Origin: Paenarthrobacter sp. JL.01a | GTDB lineage: Bacteria > Actinomycetota > Actinomycetes > Actinomycetales > Micrococcaceae | DNA: 64,000 bases | Direction: 5' to 3' | NCBI RefSeq assembly: GCF_025452095.1 | Contig: NZ_CP104877.1 | Span: 1,240,001-1,304,000 of the forward strand | Shown: positions 25,344 through 33,958 of the stretch, piece after piece | Numbering within the stretch: the first letter of the stretch is position 1 | Layout: every line of letters begins with the position of its first letter | Made by a program: the position numbers and the translations under genes | The notes under the pieces: model-generated | Seen by the model: only the letters and a program-made list of their open reading frames with translations | Told to the model about the DNA's origin: nothing | Database searches by the model: none

Positions 25344-26870
25344 GTGACTGTGCCTGTGAACACCGAAAACACTGCGGCGGTGAGTGCTGCCAAGCTGGGC
25401 CTGGGAGCCCAGCTGTTGCGTCGTAAGCCCATTGGGCAAATGGTCAGCGAGTCCGGCAGCGGCGAAGGCGGCACGCCGCTGGTCCGCAGCTTCGGCGTGC
25501 TGCAACTGACCATGATCAGCGTCGGCGCCACCCTGGGCACCGGCATCCTCGTCATCCTCGGCGAATCCGTTCCACTGGCGGGTCCGGCGATCTGGATCTC
25601 CTTTGTCATTGCCGGGCTGGCGGCGCTCCTGTCCGCTGTCTCCTACGCCGAAATGGCCGGGCTTGTCCCCGTAGCCGGCTCCAGTTACTCCTACTCCTAC
25701 GCCACCATGGGCGAAGGAATGGCGTGGATCTGTGGATGGTGCCTCGTCCTCGAATACGCGGTCTCCGTAGCAGCCGTTGCTGTCGGGGCCGGACAATACG
25801 TCAACGAGACCCTGGCTGCGTTCGGGCAATTCCTTCCCGACGCGTTGTCACAGCCGCCGGGGGACGGGGGCCTGGTCAACGTACCTGCTGTGGTGATCGT
25901 GGTCTTCGCCATGATCCTCCTGGTCCGGGGAGCCCGTGAGAGCGCATGGATCAATACCGCGATCGTCATCATCAAGGTTGGCATCCTGGTCTTCTTCTGC
26001 GCAGTGGCCTTCACGGCGTTCAACGCAGGCAACTTCGAGCCTCTCCTGCCCATGGGGGCCGCCGGTGTTTCGGCCGCCGCCTCAAGCGTGTTCTTCTCCT
26101 ACATCGGATTCGACGCCGCCTCCACCGCCGGTGAAGAGGCCAAGAACCCCAAGCGCGACCTGCCCCGGGCCATCATGCTCTCCATGGTGATCGTCACCAG
26201 CATCTACGTCCTGGTCTCAGTGGCGGCAATCGGTGCCCGTCCTTGGGGATGGTTCGACGGTACCGAAGCGGCCCTGGTGCAGATCCTGCATGAGATCACG
26301 GGCCAGCCCTGGATCGCCCTGGTCTTCTCCGTCGGAGCTGTGCTGGCGATCGCCAGCATTGTCTTGACGGTTCTCTACGGGCAAACCCGCATCATGATGT
26401 CCATGTCCCGCGATGGCATGGTGCCCAAAATCTTCGGCCGCGTATCCCACCGAACCGGCACCCCGGTGGCCGGAACGCTCATCATTGGTACCGCCGTCGC
26501 CCTCACCGCCGGCTTGGTGCCGCTGGGTGCGCTCGCGGACGCCACCAGCATCGGCACCCTGTTTGCCTTCGCGTTGGTAAACATCGCGGTGATCTATCTT
26601 CGGCGGAACCGCCCGGACCTTGAGCGCAGCTTCCGCGTCCCGCTGTATCCGATCACGCCGATCCTGGGCGCCCTTATGTGTGCCTACCTGATGCTCAACC
26701 TTGGTGCCGACACCTGGATCACCTTCGGTGTCTGGATGGTGGTGGGCATCGCCATCTACTTCGGCTATGGACGCCGGAACTCCAAGGTAGCCGCGCTCAG
26801 CGAGCAGGACTACCGTGAACTGACAACCAGGGCCATGGGCCCGGAACCTGTGAAAGCAGCAAAGCCATGA
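25344..26870 (+). CDS. APC-superfamily amino acid/polyamine permease
   Basis: A 508-aa transporter with about 12 membrane helices. The first has the APC motif GATLGTGILVILGE; VSYAEMAGLVPVAGSSYSYSY follows, then the conserved SVFFSYIGFDAASTAGEEAKNPKRDLPRAI of cationic amino-acid permeases. I chose the GTG at 25344 (GGAAGG about 10 nt upstream); the frame extends to a GTG at 25284. The last 4 bp overlap the start of the amine oxidase gene (ATGA), implying that the substrate imported is the oxidase's substrate. Divergent from alr-pucR. Confidence 0.88.
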   Translation: MTVPVNTENTAAVSAAKLGLGAQLLRRKPIGQMVSESGSGEGGTPLVRSFGVLQLTMISVGATLGTGILVILGESVPLAGPAIWISFVIAGLAALLSAVSYAEMAGLVPVAGSSYSYSYATMGEGMAWICGWCLVLEYAVSVAAVAVGAGQYVNETLAAFGQFLPDALSQPPGDGGLVNVPAVVIVVFAMILLVRGARESAWINTAIVIIKVGILVFFCAVAFTAFNAGNFEPLLPMGAAGVSAAASSVFFSYIGFDAASTAGEEAKNPKRDLPRAIMLSMVIVTSIYVLVSVAAIGARPWGWFDGTEAALVQILHEITGQPWIALVFSVGAVLAIASIVLTVLYGQTRIMMSMSRDGMVPKIFGRVSHRTGTPVAGTLIIGTAVALTAGLVPLGALADATSIGTLFAFALVNIAVIYLRRNRPDLERSFRVPLYPITPILGALMCAYLMLNLGADTWITFGVWMVVGIAIYFGYGRRNSKVAALSEQDYRELTTRAMGPEPVKAAKP

Positions 26871-28573
26871 CCATCGCTACCGAACTCCCACTCGCAGACG
26901 CGGCCGCTCCCGCGAAGGGCTCCACGGAAGCCCCCATCACCATGCTGAACCCGGACTTCCCCTTCAGCTACGACCACTACCTGGCCAACCCGGCCGGACT
27001 CGGGGCCATCCCGGAGGAGAAGTACGGCACGGAAGTGGCCGTCATCGGTGCCGGGCTCTCCGGACTCGTAGCTGCCTACGAACTCATGAAGCTCGGCCTC
27101 AAGCCGGTCATTTACGAAGCCGACCAGATCGGCGGCCGCCTCCGCACGGCCAGTTTCCCCTCTGCTCCCGGCGTCGTGGCCGATCTCGGCGGCATGCGCT
27201 TCCCGGTGTCCGGCAAGGCGTTCTACCACTACGTGGACCTGCTGGGCCTGGACACCAACGATTTCCCCAACCCCATGGCGCCGGCAACGTCCAGCACCGT
27301 GATCGAACTCGCCGGCAAGAAGCACTACGCCACAACTGCCGATGAGTTGCCAGAGTTCTTCCGCGAGGTCGCCGACGCCTGGAAAGCCGCAATCAACGAC
27401 GGTGCCGCCTTCACCCAGATGCAGGAAGCCATCAAAGCCCGCGACACCAAGCGCATCAAGGAACTGTGGAACGCGATCCTTCCCGAGCTGGACGAGCAGA
27501 CCTTCTATGGCTTCATCGCCGCCAGCAAGTCCTTCAAGGAAGCCGGGTTCGCCCACCGCGAGGCTTTCGGCCAGGTAGGTTTCGGCACGGGTGGCTGGGA
27601 CACGGACTTCCCCAACTCCATCCTCGAGATCCTGCGCGTCGTGTACACCGACGCCGACGACCAGCACCGCTCCATCGTCGGTGGAGCGCAAAGGCTCCCT
27701 GAGGCACTGTGGAACCACGCGCCGTCGGGCCTCAAGCACTGGCCGGAAGGCACCTCGCTGGCGTCGTTGCACTTCGGTTCGCCGCGCGGAGCCGTGGACA
27801 ACATCCGCCGTGCCGCCAACGGGGACCTCGTGGTGCGGGAAAACTGGGGACGCGAAGCCAGCTACCAGGCCGTGGTGACCACCTGCCAGTCCTGGCTGCT
27901 GTCCACCCGCATCCACACCGAGGAAGCGCTCTTCCCAGCCGAGATGTGGACCGCGATCGAGCGCTCGCACTACATGCAGTCGTCCAAGACCTTCGTGATG
28001 GTTGACCGCCCGTTCTGGAAGGACATCGACCCGGAGACCGGGCGCGAAGTGCTGTCCATGACGCTCACCGACCGCCTCAACCGGGCAACATACTTGCTCG
28101 ACGACGGCCCCGACAAGCCCGCTGTCATCCTCCTGTCGTACACCTGGAACGACGATGCCCTGAAGTGGCTCGCGCTCACCGCGGAGGAGCGGGTGAAGCT
28201 GATGCTGCACTCGCTGGAGCAGATCTACCCGGGTGTGGACATCGCCAGCCACATTGTGGGCCAGCCCATCACAGTCTCCTGGGAAGCGGATCCGAACTTC
28301 ATGGGTGCCTTCAAGGCGAACCTGCCCGGGCATTACCGTTACCAGCAGCGGCTGTTCACGCACTTCAAGCAGGACAAGCTGCCCCAGGACCAGCGGGGCA
28401 TTTTCCTGGCCGGCGACGACGTGTCCTTCACTGCAGGATGGGCCGAGGGCGCTGTGACCACGGGCCTGAACGCGGTGTGGGGCGTGGTGAACCACCTGGG
28501 TGGATCCTCGGCTGCGGGGAACCCCGGTCCGGGTGACCTTCTGGACGAGCTCGGCCCGATCTCGCTGGACTAA
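26867..28573 (+). CDS. Flavin-containing amine/L-amino-acid oxidase (tryptophan 2-monooxygenase-like)
   Basis: A 568-aa FAD protein with dinucleotide motif VAVIGAGLSGLVAAYEL (about 57-73), ADQIGGRLRTA, GGMRFPVSG, and the C-terminal FAD motif FLAGDDVSFTAGWAEGAV. It resembles bacterial L-amino-acid oxidases/2-monooxygenases of the IaaM group more than putrescine or monoamine oxidases. It would act oxidatively on an amino acid, giving either an oxo-acid plus H2O2 or an amide plus CO2. Translationally coupled to the APC permease. The exact amino acid is unknown. A large palindrome follows the stop. Confidence 0.82.
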   Translation: MTIATELPLADAAAPAKGSTEAPITMLNPDFPFSYDHYLANPAGLGAIPEEKYGTEVAVIGAGLSGLVAAYELMKLGLKPVIYEADQIGGRLRTASFPSAPGVVADLGGMRFPVSGKAFYHYVDLLGLDTNDFPNPMAPATSSTVIELAGKKHYATTADELPEFFREVADAWKAAINDGAAFTQMQEAIKARDTKRIKELWNAILPELDEQTFYGFIAASKSFKEAGFAHREAFGQVGFGTGGWDTDFPNSILEILRVVYTDADDQHRSIVGGAQRLPEALWNHAPSGLKHWPEGTSLASLHFGSPRGAVDNIRRAANGDLVVRENWGREASYQAVVTTCQSWLLSTRIHTEEALFPAEMWTAIERSHYMQSSKTFVMVDRPFWKDIDPETGREVLSMTLTDRLNRATYLLDDGPDKPAVILLSYTWNDDALKWLALTAEERVKLMLHSLEQIYPGVDIASHIVGQPITVSWEADPNFMGAFKANLPGHYRYQQRLFTHFKQDKLPQDQRGIFLAGDDVSFTAGWAEGAVTTGLNAVWGVVNHLGGSSAAGNPGPGDLLDELGPISLD

Positions 28574-28579
28574 TCCAGT

Positions 28580-28636
28580 TGCGAGGCCCGCTTTGCGCAC
28601 TAAATCCCTTGGGTAGTGCGAAGAGCGGGCCTCGCA
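28580..28636. terminator. Bidirectional hairpin between convergent genes
   Basis: Arms of 23 bp (28580-28602 and 28614-28636) share TGCGAGGCCCGC and CGCACTA with a three-base mismatch bubble. It is not of the ACCCAACT type. Position between converging stops of the oxidase and the carbonic-anhydrase-like gene supports a terminator role. Confidence 0.7.
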
Positions 28637-28644
28637 GTCGGCAT

Positions 28645-29166
28645 TTAAGAGGCGTGCATCTCCCGGTGCGCGGCGGCCAGTTCCTTATAGTGGGCGGCGT
28701 TGTGCTTCACGCCCTCAAATTCCTCGTCCGTGAGCTCACGCCGGACCTTTGCCGGTACACCGGCTACAAGCGATCGCGGGGGGATGACCGTGCCCTCCAG
28801 GACCACGGCTCCTGCAGCGATGAGCGAGCCCGTTCCGATCACTGCGCCGTTGAGAATGGTTGCGCTCATGCCGATCAGGCAGTCGTCCTCCACAGTGCAA
28901 CCATGGACTACTGCGCTGTGCCCCACGGAGACGCGCTCACCAACGGTGCAGGGGAAGCCAGGATCCGCGTGCAGGACTACGTTGTCCTGGAGATTGGATC
29001 CCGCACCAACCTTGATGGCGGCGGTGTCGGCCCGGACGGAGACGCCGTAAAAGGCGCTGGAGTCCTGGGCCAGTGTGGCCTTTCCAATGATTGATGCCGT
29101 AGGCGCCACGAAGGCGGTTTCATGGATGGCCGGGGTGTCCCCGGCGAACGTGTAAGAGGGAGCCAT
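28645..29166 (-). CDS. Gamma-carbonic-anhydrase-like hexapeptide-repeat protein
   Basis: A 173-aa left-handed beta-helix protein with repeated hexapeptides (VAPTASIIGKATLAQDSS onward) and metal-ligand histidines at VLHADPGFP, VGHSAVVHG. These features place it with the YrdA/PaaY/CaiE gamma-CA group. It may hydrate CO2 or bind metal without that activity; both occur in the family. The ATG at 29166 starts MAPSYTF; an upstream in-frame start at 29190 would lie in palindrome copy C and is rejected. Downstream of purU on the same strand, separated by that palindrome. Confidence 0.85.
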   Translation of the reverse strand: MAPSYTFAGDTPAIHETAFVAPTASIIGKATLAQDSSAFYGVSVRADTAAIKVGAGSNLQDNVVLHADPGFPCTVGERVSVGHSAVVHGCTVEDDCLIGMSATILNGAVIGTGSLIAAGAVVLEGTVIPPRSLVAGVPAKVRRELTDEEFEGVKHNAAHYKELAAAHREMHAS

Positions 29167-29181
29167 GTGCCCCAGCATATT

Positions 29182-29247
29182 CCCAACCAAGTAACAGCAA
29201 ACGTCGCTGTGAAGGGTCAGTGGGACGTTTGCTGTTACCTAGTTGGG
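29182..29247. repeat. ACCCAACT-family palindrome, copy C
   Basis: Two 24-bp arms (29182-29205 and 29224-29247) pair with two mismatches. The right arm read in reverse begins CCCAACTAGGTAACAGC, then AAACGTC. The left arm has CCCAACCAAGTAACAGC. The subtype has GTAACAGCAAACGTC where copies A, D and E have GGGACAGC. It lies between purU and the gamma-CA gene, both on the minus strand. Confidence 0.85.
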
Positions 29248-29255
29248 TGCAGGGG

Positions 29256-30107
29256 TTAGTTGAACACCACGGTACGGGTGCCATCCAGGAGCACCCGGTG
29301 TTCGGCGTGCCACTGGACAGCCTGTGCCAGGGTGCGGCCCTCCACGTCGCGGCCCATCTGGACGAACTGGGCAGCCGTGCGGGCGTGGTCCACCCGGATG
29401 ACTTCCTGCTCGATGATCGGGCCCTCGTCCAGGTCCGCTGTCACATAGTGTGCAGTGGCACCGATGATCTTCACGCCCCGGGCGTGCGCCTGGTGGTACG
29501 GCTTGGCCCCCTTGAAGGAGGGGAGGAACGAGTGATGGATGTTGATGGCCTTGCCGTTCAACTCCGTGCAGAGATCGTTGGAGAGAACCTGCATGTAGCG
29601 GGCCAATACGGTGAGCTCAACATCATGCTCGGCAATGAGTTTCAGGAGTTCAGCCTCGGCCTGCGGCTTGGTCTCAGGAGTGACAGGGATGTGGTGGAAC
29701 GGGATGCCGTAGAACTCGGCCAAGGGCTCCAGATCGCGGTGGTTGGACACAATGGCCGGAACGTCGATGGGCAGGGTACCGGCGCGCTGCTGGAACAGCA
29801 GATCGTTGAGGCAGTGGGCATCCTTGGAACACAGGATGATCGTGCGCACCTTTTCGCCCACGGGGTTGATCTGCCAGGTCATGCCGAAGGTTTCGGCGAC
29901 AGGCCGCAGCGCCGCCGTCAGCTCCGCCTGGGTGCTCGACGTCGTTGCCTCCACGCGCATGAAGAAGTTGCCTGTAGTGGGGCTTCCGTACTGTTGCGAA
30001 TCGGCGATGTTGCACCCCGCGCCAAGGAGGGCGCCGGCAACAGCGTGGACGATGCCGGGGCGGTCGGGGCAGGAAAGGGTCACAACAAAAGCGGTGGAGT
30101 CAGTCAC
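29256..30107 (-). CDS. purU: Formyltetrahydrofolate deformylase
   Basis: A 283-aa enzyme that hydrolyses 10-formyl-THF to formate and THF, balancing one-carbon pools. An N-terminal ACT domain (VVTLSCPDRPGIVHAVAGALL, about 6-80) precedes a formyl-transferase fold with VSNHRDL, the HHIPV region and HHSFLPSFKGAKPY; the active-site Asp lies near the C-terminal VTADLDEGPI. I chose the GTG at 30107. No SD is visible before it, so leaderless translation is possible; the longer frame would run into the riboswitch region. Divergent from the ZTP-riboswitch-controlled glyA-folD genes. Confidence 0.92.
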   Translation of the reverse strand: MTDSTAFVVTLSCPDRPGIVHAVAGALLGAGCNIADSQQYGSPTTGNFFMRVEATTSSTQAELTAALRPVAETFGMTWQINPVGEKVRTIILCSKDAHCLNDLLFQQRAGTLPIDVPAIVSNHRDLEPLAEFYGIPFHHIPVTPETKPQAEAELLKLIAEHDVELTVLARYMQVLSNDLCTELNGKAINIHHSFLPSFKGAKPYHQAHARGVKIIGATAHYVTADLDEGPIIEQEVIRVDHARTAAQFVQMGRDVEGRTLAQAVQWHAEHRVLLDGTRTVVFN

Positions 30108-30146
30108 ACGGACAAGCCTACCGGTGCTGCCTTGTTGTACTGTTAA

Positions 30147-30225
30147 CGGGTCGCAACTGGCGTTGGGTGGACTACCACCAGGGAGCGGCAATTACGAAGA
30201 CCACGGATCGTACGCCTGGGCCGAG
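30147..30225 (+). ncRNA. ZTP riboswitch (pfl motif) upstream of glyA
   Basis: The conserved elements are present in order: GGGTCGCAACTGGCG (30148-30162), a hairpin GGTGG-ACT-ACCACC (30166-30179), GGGAGCGGC (30181-30189), a variable linker, and the 3' domain CGTACGCCTGGGC (30209-30221). The segment CGCAACTGGCG pairs near the GGGAGCG side, and the CGCCTGGGC loop is the ligand pocket of the second domain. The class senses ZTP/ZMP, signals of 10-formyl-THF shortage, and commonly precedes glyA, folD, purH and fhs. No obvious intrinsic terminator follows, so control may act on translation of glyA. Confidence 0.92.
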
Positions 30226-30344
30226 GGTCATGTCTTACCGTCGCACGCACGTGACCGATGCCTCCTGTCATCAAGGGGACGCGGGAATGCTGCTGCCGGT
30301 AGCCTGACCTGTAGCACCACCCGTTGCCTAGCCAGGAGATCTCC

Positions 30345-31640
30345 GTGACTAACACCACTACTTCAGCGACTGTCAGCAACCAGTCGCTCGCCGAACTCGA
30401 CCCCGAGATCGCCGCAGTCCTCGACCAGGAGCTCGGCCGCCAGCGCGGCACCCTGGAAATGATTGCCTCCGAAAACTTCGCCCCCCGCGCCGTGATGGAA
30501 GCCCAGGGCTCCGTCCTGACCAACAAGTACGCAGAGGGTTACCCGGGCAAGCGCTACTACGGCGGTTGTGAATACGTCGACGTCGCTGAGCAGCTTGCCA
30601 TCGACCGCGTCAAGGAACTGTTCGGCGCCGAGTACGCCAACGTCCAGCCGCACTCCGGTGCACAGGCAAATGCCGCAGCACTGTCCGCCATGATCACCCC
30701 GGGCGACAAGATCCTCGGTCTGTCCCTGGCCCACGGTGGCCACCTGACCCACGGCATGAAGCTGAACTTCTCCGGCAAGCTCTACAACGTGGCTGCCTAC
30801 CAGGTCGAAGAAGACAACTTCCGTATCGACATGGACAAGCTCCGCGAGCAGGCCATCGCCGAGAAGCCGCAGGTCATCATCGCCGGCTGGTCCGCGTACC
30901 CCCGCCACCTCGACTTCGCCGCCTTCCGCTCCATCGCGGACGAGGTTGGCGCCCTGCTCTGGACTGACATGGCCCACTTCGCCGGCCTGGTCGCAGCAGG
31001 CCTGCACCCGAGCCCGGTGCCGCACTCCGACGTCGTCACCTCCACCGTGCACAAGACCCTCGCAGGCCCGCGTTCCGGCGTCATCCTGGCCAAGGAGCAG
31101 TACGGCAAGAAGATCAATTCCAACGTCTTCCCGGGCCAGCAGGGCGGCCCGCTCATGCACGTCATCGCGGCCAAGGCTGTTGCCTTCAAGATCGCCGGCA
31201 GCGAAGAGTTCAAGGAGCGCCAGCAGCGCGTCCTTGAAGGTGCCAAGATCATCGCCGACCGCCTGAACCAGTCCGACGTCGCCGACGCCGGCGTCTCGGT
31301 CCTCACCGGCGGCACCGATGTCCACTTGGTCCTGGTTGACCTGCGCAACTCGCAGCTGGACGGCCAGCAGGCCGAAGACCTCCTGCACTCGGTGGGCATC
31401 ACCGTGAACCGCAATGCTGTTCCGTTCGATCCCCGCCCGCCGATGGTCACCTCCGGCCTGCGTATCGGTACGCCTGCCCTGGCTACCCGCGGGTTCGGCG
31501 CCACCGAGTTCACCGAGGTTGCCGAGATCATCGCCACCGCACTGAAGTCCGGCTCCGCCACCGACGTCGAAAGCCTCCAGGCCCGCGTCGACAAGCTGGC
31601 CGCCGATTTCCCGCTGTACCCGCAGCACGAGCAGTGGTAA
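30345..31640 (+). CDS. glyA: Serine hydroxymethyltransferase
   Basis: A 431-aa PLP enzyme that converts serine and THF to glycine and 5,10-methylene-THF, the main one-carbon entry. Seen: [37 protein letters not shown], and the PLP lysine in [13 protein letters not shown] (Lys237). The start is GTG 30345, with AGGAG 7 nt upstream; a longer frame from 30324 has no SD. It is preceded by a ZTP riboswitch and followed, after 131 bp containing a strong hairpin, by folD, so both probably share control. Confidence 0.97.
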   Translation: MTNTTTSATVSNQSLAELDPEIAAVLDQELGRQRGTLEMIASENFAPRAVMEAQGSVLTNKYAEGYPGKRYYGGCEYVDVAEQLAIDRVKELFGAEYANVQPHSGAQANAAALSAMITPGDKILGLSLAHGGHLTHGMKLNFSGKLYNVAAYQVEEDNFRIDMDKLREQAIAEKPQVIIAGWSAYPRHLDFAAFRSIADEVGALLWTDMAHFAGLVAAGLHPSPVPHSDVVTSTVHKTLAGPRSGVILAKEQYGKKINSNVFPGQQGGPLMHVIAAKAVAFKIAGSEEFKERQQRVLEGAKIIADRLNQSDVADAGVSVLTGGTDVHLVLVDLRNSQLDGQQAEDLLHSVGITVNRNAVPFDPRPPMVTSGLRIGTPALATRGFGATEFTEVAEIIATALKSGSATDVESLQARVDKLAADFPLYPQHEQW

Positions 31641-31688
31641 ACAGCCTTCCCAGGGCTGAATAAGCACTACCCGGTCACTGAACCGGTG

Positions 31689-31732
31689 CCGACGGGATCC
31701 GCCGCCACACCTACGGCGGTGGATCCCGTTGG
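31689..31732 (+). terminator. 18-bp hairpin between glyA and folD
   Basis: CCGACGGGATCCGCCGCC (31689-31706) pairs with GGCGGTGGATCCCGTTGG (31715-31732) along the full 18 bp with two G-U pairs and an 8-nt loop. No T run follows, so it may be a partial terminator, an RNA-processing or stability element, or a signal that sets the glyA/folD ratio. Confidence 0.6.
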
Positions 31733-31771
31733 CATGAGCCAACAGGTCACCCACCAGAAAGAGCAGATGGA

Positions 31772-32665
31772 ATGACACAGTCCACCGCACAGATCCTTGA
31801 CGGCAAGGCCACCGCCGCAGCCATCAAGGCAGAACTGACCGAACGCGTTTCCGTCCTGGCCGGCAAAGGCATCGTCCCGGGCCTGGGTACCATCCTGGTG
31901 GGTTCAGACCCCGGCAGCACCTGGTACGTCGGCGGCAAGCACAAGGACTGCGCCGAGGTCGGCATCCAGTCCATCCGCCGTGACCTGCCTGAGGACATCA
32001 CCCAGGAAGACCTGCTCAAAGTTGTCCAGGAACTCAACGAGAACCCGGAGTGCACCGGCTACATCGTCCAGCTCCCGCTGCCCAAGCACATCGACCAGGA
32101 CGTCATTCTCGAGGCCATGGACCCTGACAAGGACGCCGATGGCCTGCATCCCATGAACCTTGGCCGCCTGGTGGCCAACGTGAACGGCGAAATGAAGTCC
32201 CCGCTGCCCTGCACGCCCAAGGGCTGCGTAGAGCTGCTTCGCCGCCACAACATCGACCTCAAGGGCAAGCGCGTCCTCGTGGTCGGCCGTGGCGTCACCA
32301 TCGGCCGCCCGATCGGGTTGCTGCTGACCCGCAAGGAAGTCAACGCCACGGTCATCCTGGCCCACACCGGAACCGTGGACCTGCCCGCGGAACTGAAGCA
32401 GGCCGACGTCGTTATCGCCGCTGCCGGCGTGCCGCACATGATCAAGGCCGGGGACCTCAAGCCGGGTGCCATTGTGCTCGACGTCGGCGTCAGCCGCGTT
32501 GACGACGGCAACGGCAAGGCTGTGGTCACCGGAGACGTTGACCCGGCTGCTGCCGACGTCGCCGCCTGGCTGTCCCCGAACCCGGGCGGCGTGGGTCCGA
32601 TGACCCGCGCGATGCTGCTCGCCAACGTCGTGGAGAGCGCCGAGCGCCAGGCCGGCCTCGCGTAG
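31772..32665 (+). CDS. folD: Methylene-THF dehydrogenase/methenyl-THF cyclohydrolase
   Basis: A 297-aa bifunctional enzyme that turns 5,10-methylene-THF into 10-formyl-THF with NADP. Seen: the catalytic lysine motif in [12 protein letters not shown], the [12 protein letters not shown] block, [26 protein letters not shown], and the nucleotide-binding [16 protein letters not shown]. The C-terminal [13 protein letters not shown] is canonical. It supplies the cofactor used by PurH and destroyed by PurU. It follows glyA and is followed by a very strong terminator 17 bp past its stop. Confidence 0.97.
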   Translation: MTQSTAQILDGKATAAAIKAELTERVSVLAGKGIVPGLGTILVGSDPGSTWYVGGKHKDCAEVGIQSIRRDLPEDITQEDLLKVVQELNENPECTGYIVQLPLPKHIDQDVILEAMDPDKDADGLHPMNLGRLVANVNGEMKSPLPCTPKGCVELLRRHNIDLKGKRVLVVGRGVTIGRPIGLLLTRKEVNATVILAHTGTVDLPAELKQADVVIAAAGVPHMIKAGDLKPGAIVLDVGVSRVDDGNGKAVVTGDVDPAAADVAAWLSPNPGGVGPMTRAMLLANVVESAERQAGLA

Positions 32666-32681
32666 CTTTCGCCAAACCCCG

Positions 32682-32717
32682 GCAGGGCGCCTACTCCCCA
32701 CGGAGTAGGCGCCCTGC
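32682..32717 (+). terminator. Rho-independent-type terminator after folD
   Basis: A perfect 16-bp stem, GCAGGGCGCCTACTCC (32682-32697) with GGAGTAGGCGCCCTGC (32702-32717), and a 4-nt loop. The T tract is weak (TCCGTTAAT), as is common in high-GC actinobacteria. Confidence 0.85.
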
Positions 32718-32764
32718 TCCGTTAATCCGACGACTAAAAGCACCACCGAAGCTAGGCTCTGTGT

Positions 32765-33958
32765 ATGCAGCCCCTTTCCCCTGAGCCCAGGCGGCGTCCG
32801 GGGCCACAGCAATTCCCCGGCCCAGGCCGCTTCCAAGGCCGCCGCTTCGCGGGTCCGCCCACAAGCTTCATCGTTATCACTGTGGCTGTGATCCAGATTG
32901 TGGGAACGCTTTTCTCGGCCGGCCATCAGGCCGCGCCTCGGCCCTTGGACGCGTTCGCGGTCCTGCTGCTGCTCGCCGGTCCGGCCGGGCTGGCCTTCCG
33001 GAAGCGTGAGCCCCGGGCGATGCTCCCGGTCGCGCTTCTCGCTACCGGTGCCTATCTGGCACTGGGTTACGCCTGGGGGCCCATCGTCCTGTCCTTGGCG
33101 CTGGCCATCATCATGACGGCGGCTGCGGGCCTTCGCTGGCAAGCCTGGACCGGGGCGGGGATCGCCGCTGCCGCTGTCATCGCAGTGGCCTTCCTGGCAG
33201 GGGACGAAAGCTGGCCGGTGCGCGCCTCAGCCGGTGTGGCATGGGCAGCGATCCTGGTGCTGATCGGGCAGGGGATACGACGCCGTAGCGAACGGTTCGC
33301 CGAATACCGGCGCCGGCGTCTGGACGCACAGAAAGCCGAACGTGACGAGTACAGGCTCACCCTGGCCCGGGACATCCACGACGTCGTGGCGCACTCCCTC
33401 TCAATGATCAACGTGCAGGCGTCGGTGGCCTTGCATGTTGGCGCCGACGATCCCGAAAAGCTCAGGCCCGCCCTCGAAGCCATCAAGGCCGCCAGCAAGG
33501 AATCACTCACCGAAGTCCGCCAGCTCCTGGGCGTATTGCGTGAAGACATCCCACTCGCACCAGCTGCCCGGCCCACTCTGGCCCGCATCCCGGAACTCGT
33601 GAAAAACGCGGAGGTCGGCGGTCTGGTGGTCGCCCTGGATGACAACTCCGAACCCCGGCTCGTAGGTCCCGCACAGCAGGAAGCTGCGTACCGGATCGTC
33701 CAGGAAGCCCTCACCAACGTCGGGCGGCACTCAGGTGCCCGATCCGCCGTCGTGCGTCTCGCCCAAGCTGCCGGTGCGCTTACGGTGACCATTGGGGACG
33801 ACGGCGGTGGCATGGGTGGCGCGCTACCCGGCAACGGGCTCACGGGGATGCGGGAGAGGGTGGCCGCGTTGGGGGGATCGCTGACTTTGATTGAACTGCA
33901 TCCCGGCCTGCGCATCGAAGCGAGCCTGCCGCTACAGACCGAAGGGACCCGCCCATGA
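32765..33958 (+). CDS. Two-component sensor histidine kinase (HisKA_3, NarL-type)
   Basis: A 397-aa membrane kinase with about four to five helices in residues 33-170. The dimerisation/phosphoacceptor helix has His205 in LARDIHDVVAHSLSMI, and the HATPase_c domain has DNSEPRLVGPAQQEAAYRIVQEALTN and GDDGGGMGG, GNGLTGMRERVAALGG. It autophosphorylates and passes phosphate to the LuxR-type regulator that overlaps it by 4 bp (ATGA). The signal is unknown; the lack of an external sensor domain suggests membrane or cell-envelope sensing, as in LiaS/DesK-like kinases. Confidence 0.93.
   Translation: MQPLSPEPRRRPGPQQFPGPGRFQGRRFAGPPTSFIVITVAVIQIVGTLFSAGHQAAPRPLDAFAVLLLLAGPAGLAFRKREPRAMLPVALLATGAYLALGYAWGPIVLSLALAIIMTAAAGLRWQAWTGAGIAAAAVIAVAFLAGDESWPVRASAGVAWAAILVLIGQGIRRRSERFAEYRRRRLDAQKAERDEYRLTLARDIHDVVAHSLSMINVQASVALHVGADDPEKLRPALEAIKAASKESLTEVRQLLGVLREDIPLAPAARPTLARIPELVKNAEVGGLVVALDDNSEPRLVGPAQQEAAYRIVQEALTNVGRHSGARSAVVRLAQAAGALTVTIGDDGGGMGGALPGNGLTGMRERVAALGGSLTLIELHPGLRIEASLPLQTEGTRP

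Noticed and set aside
28580..28636. Inclusion of the hairpins at 28580, 43250 and 53732 in the ACCCAACT family
   Set aside because: They are large palindromes in similar positions, but their arms share no sequence with the family; treated as separate terminators.
30143..30526. 127-aa minus-strand frame over the glyA leader
   Set aside because: Covers a conserved ZTP riboswitch and the start of glyA on the other strand; no coding features.
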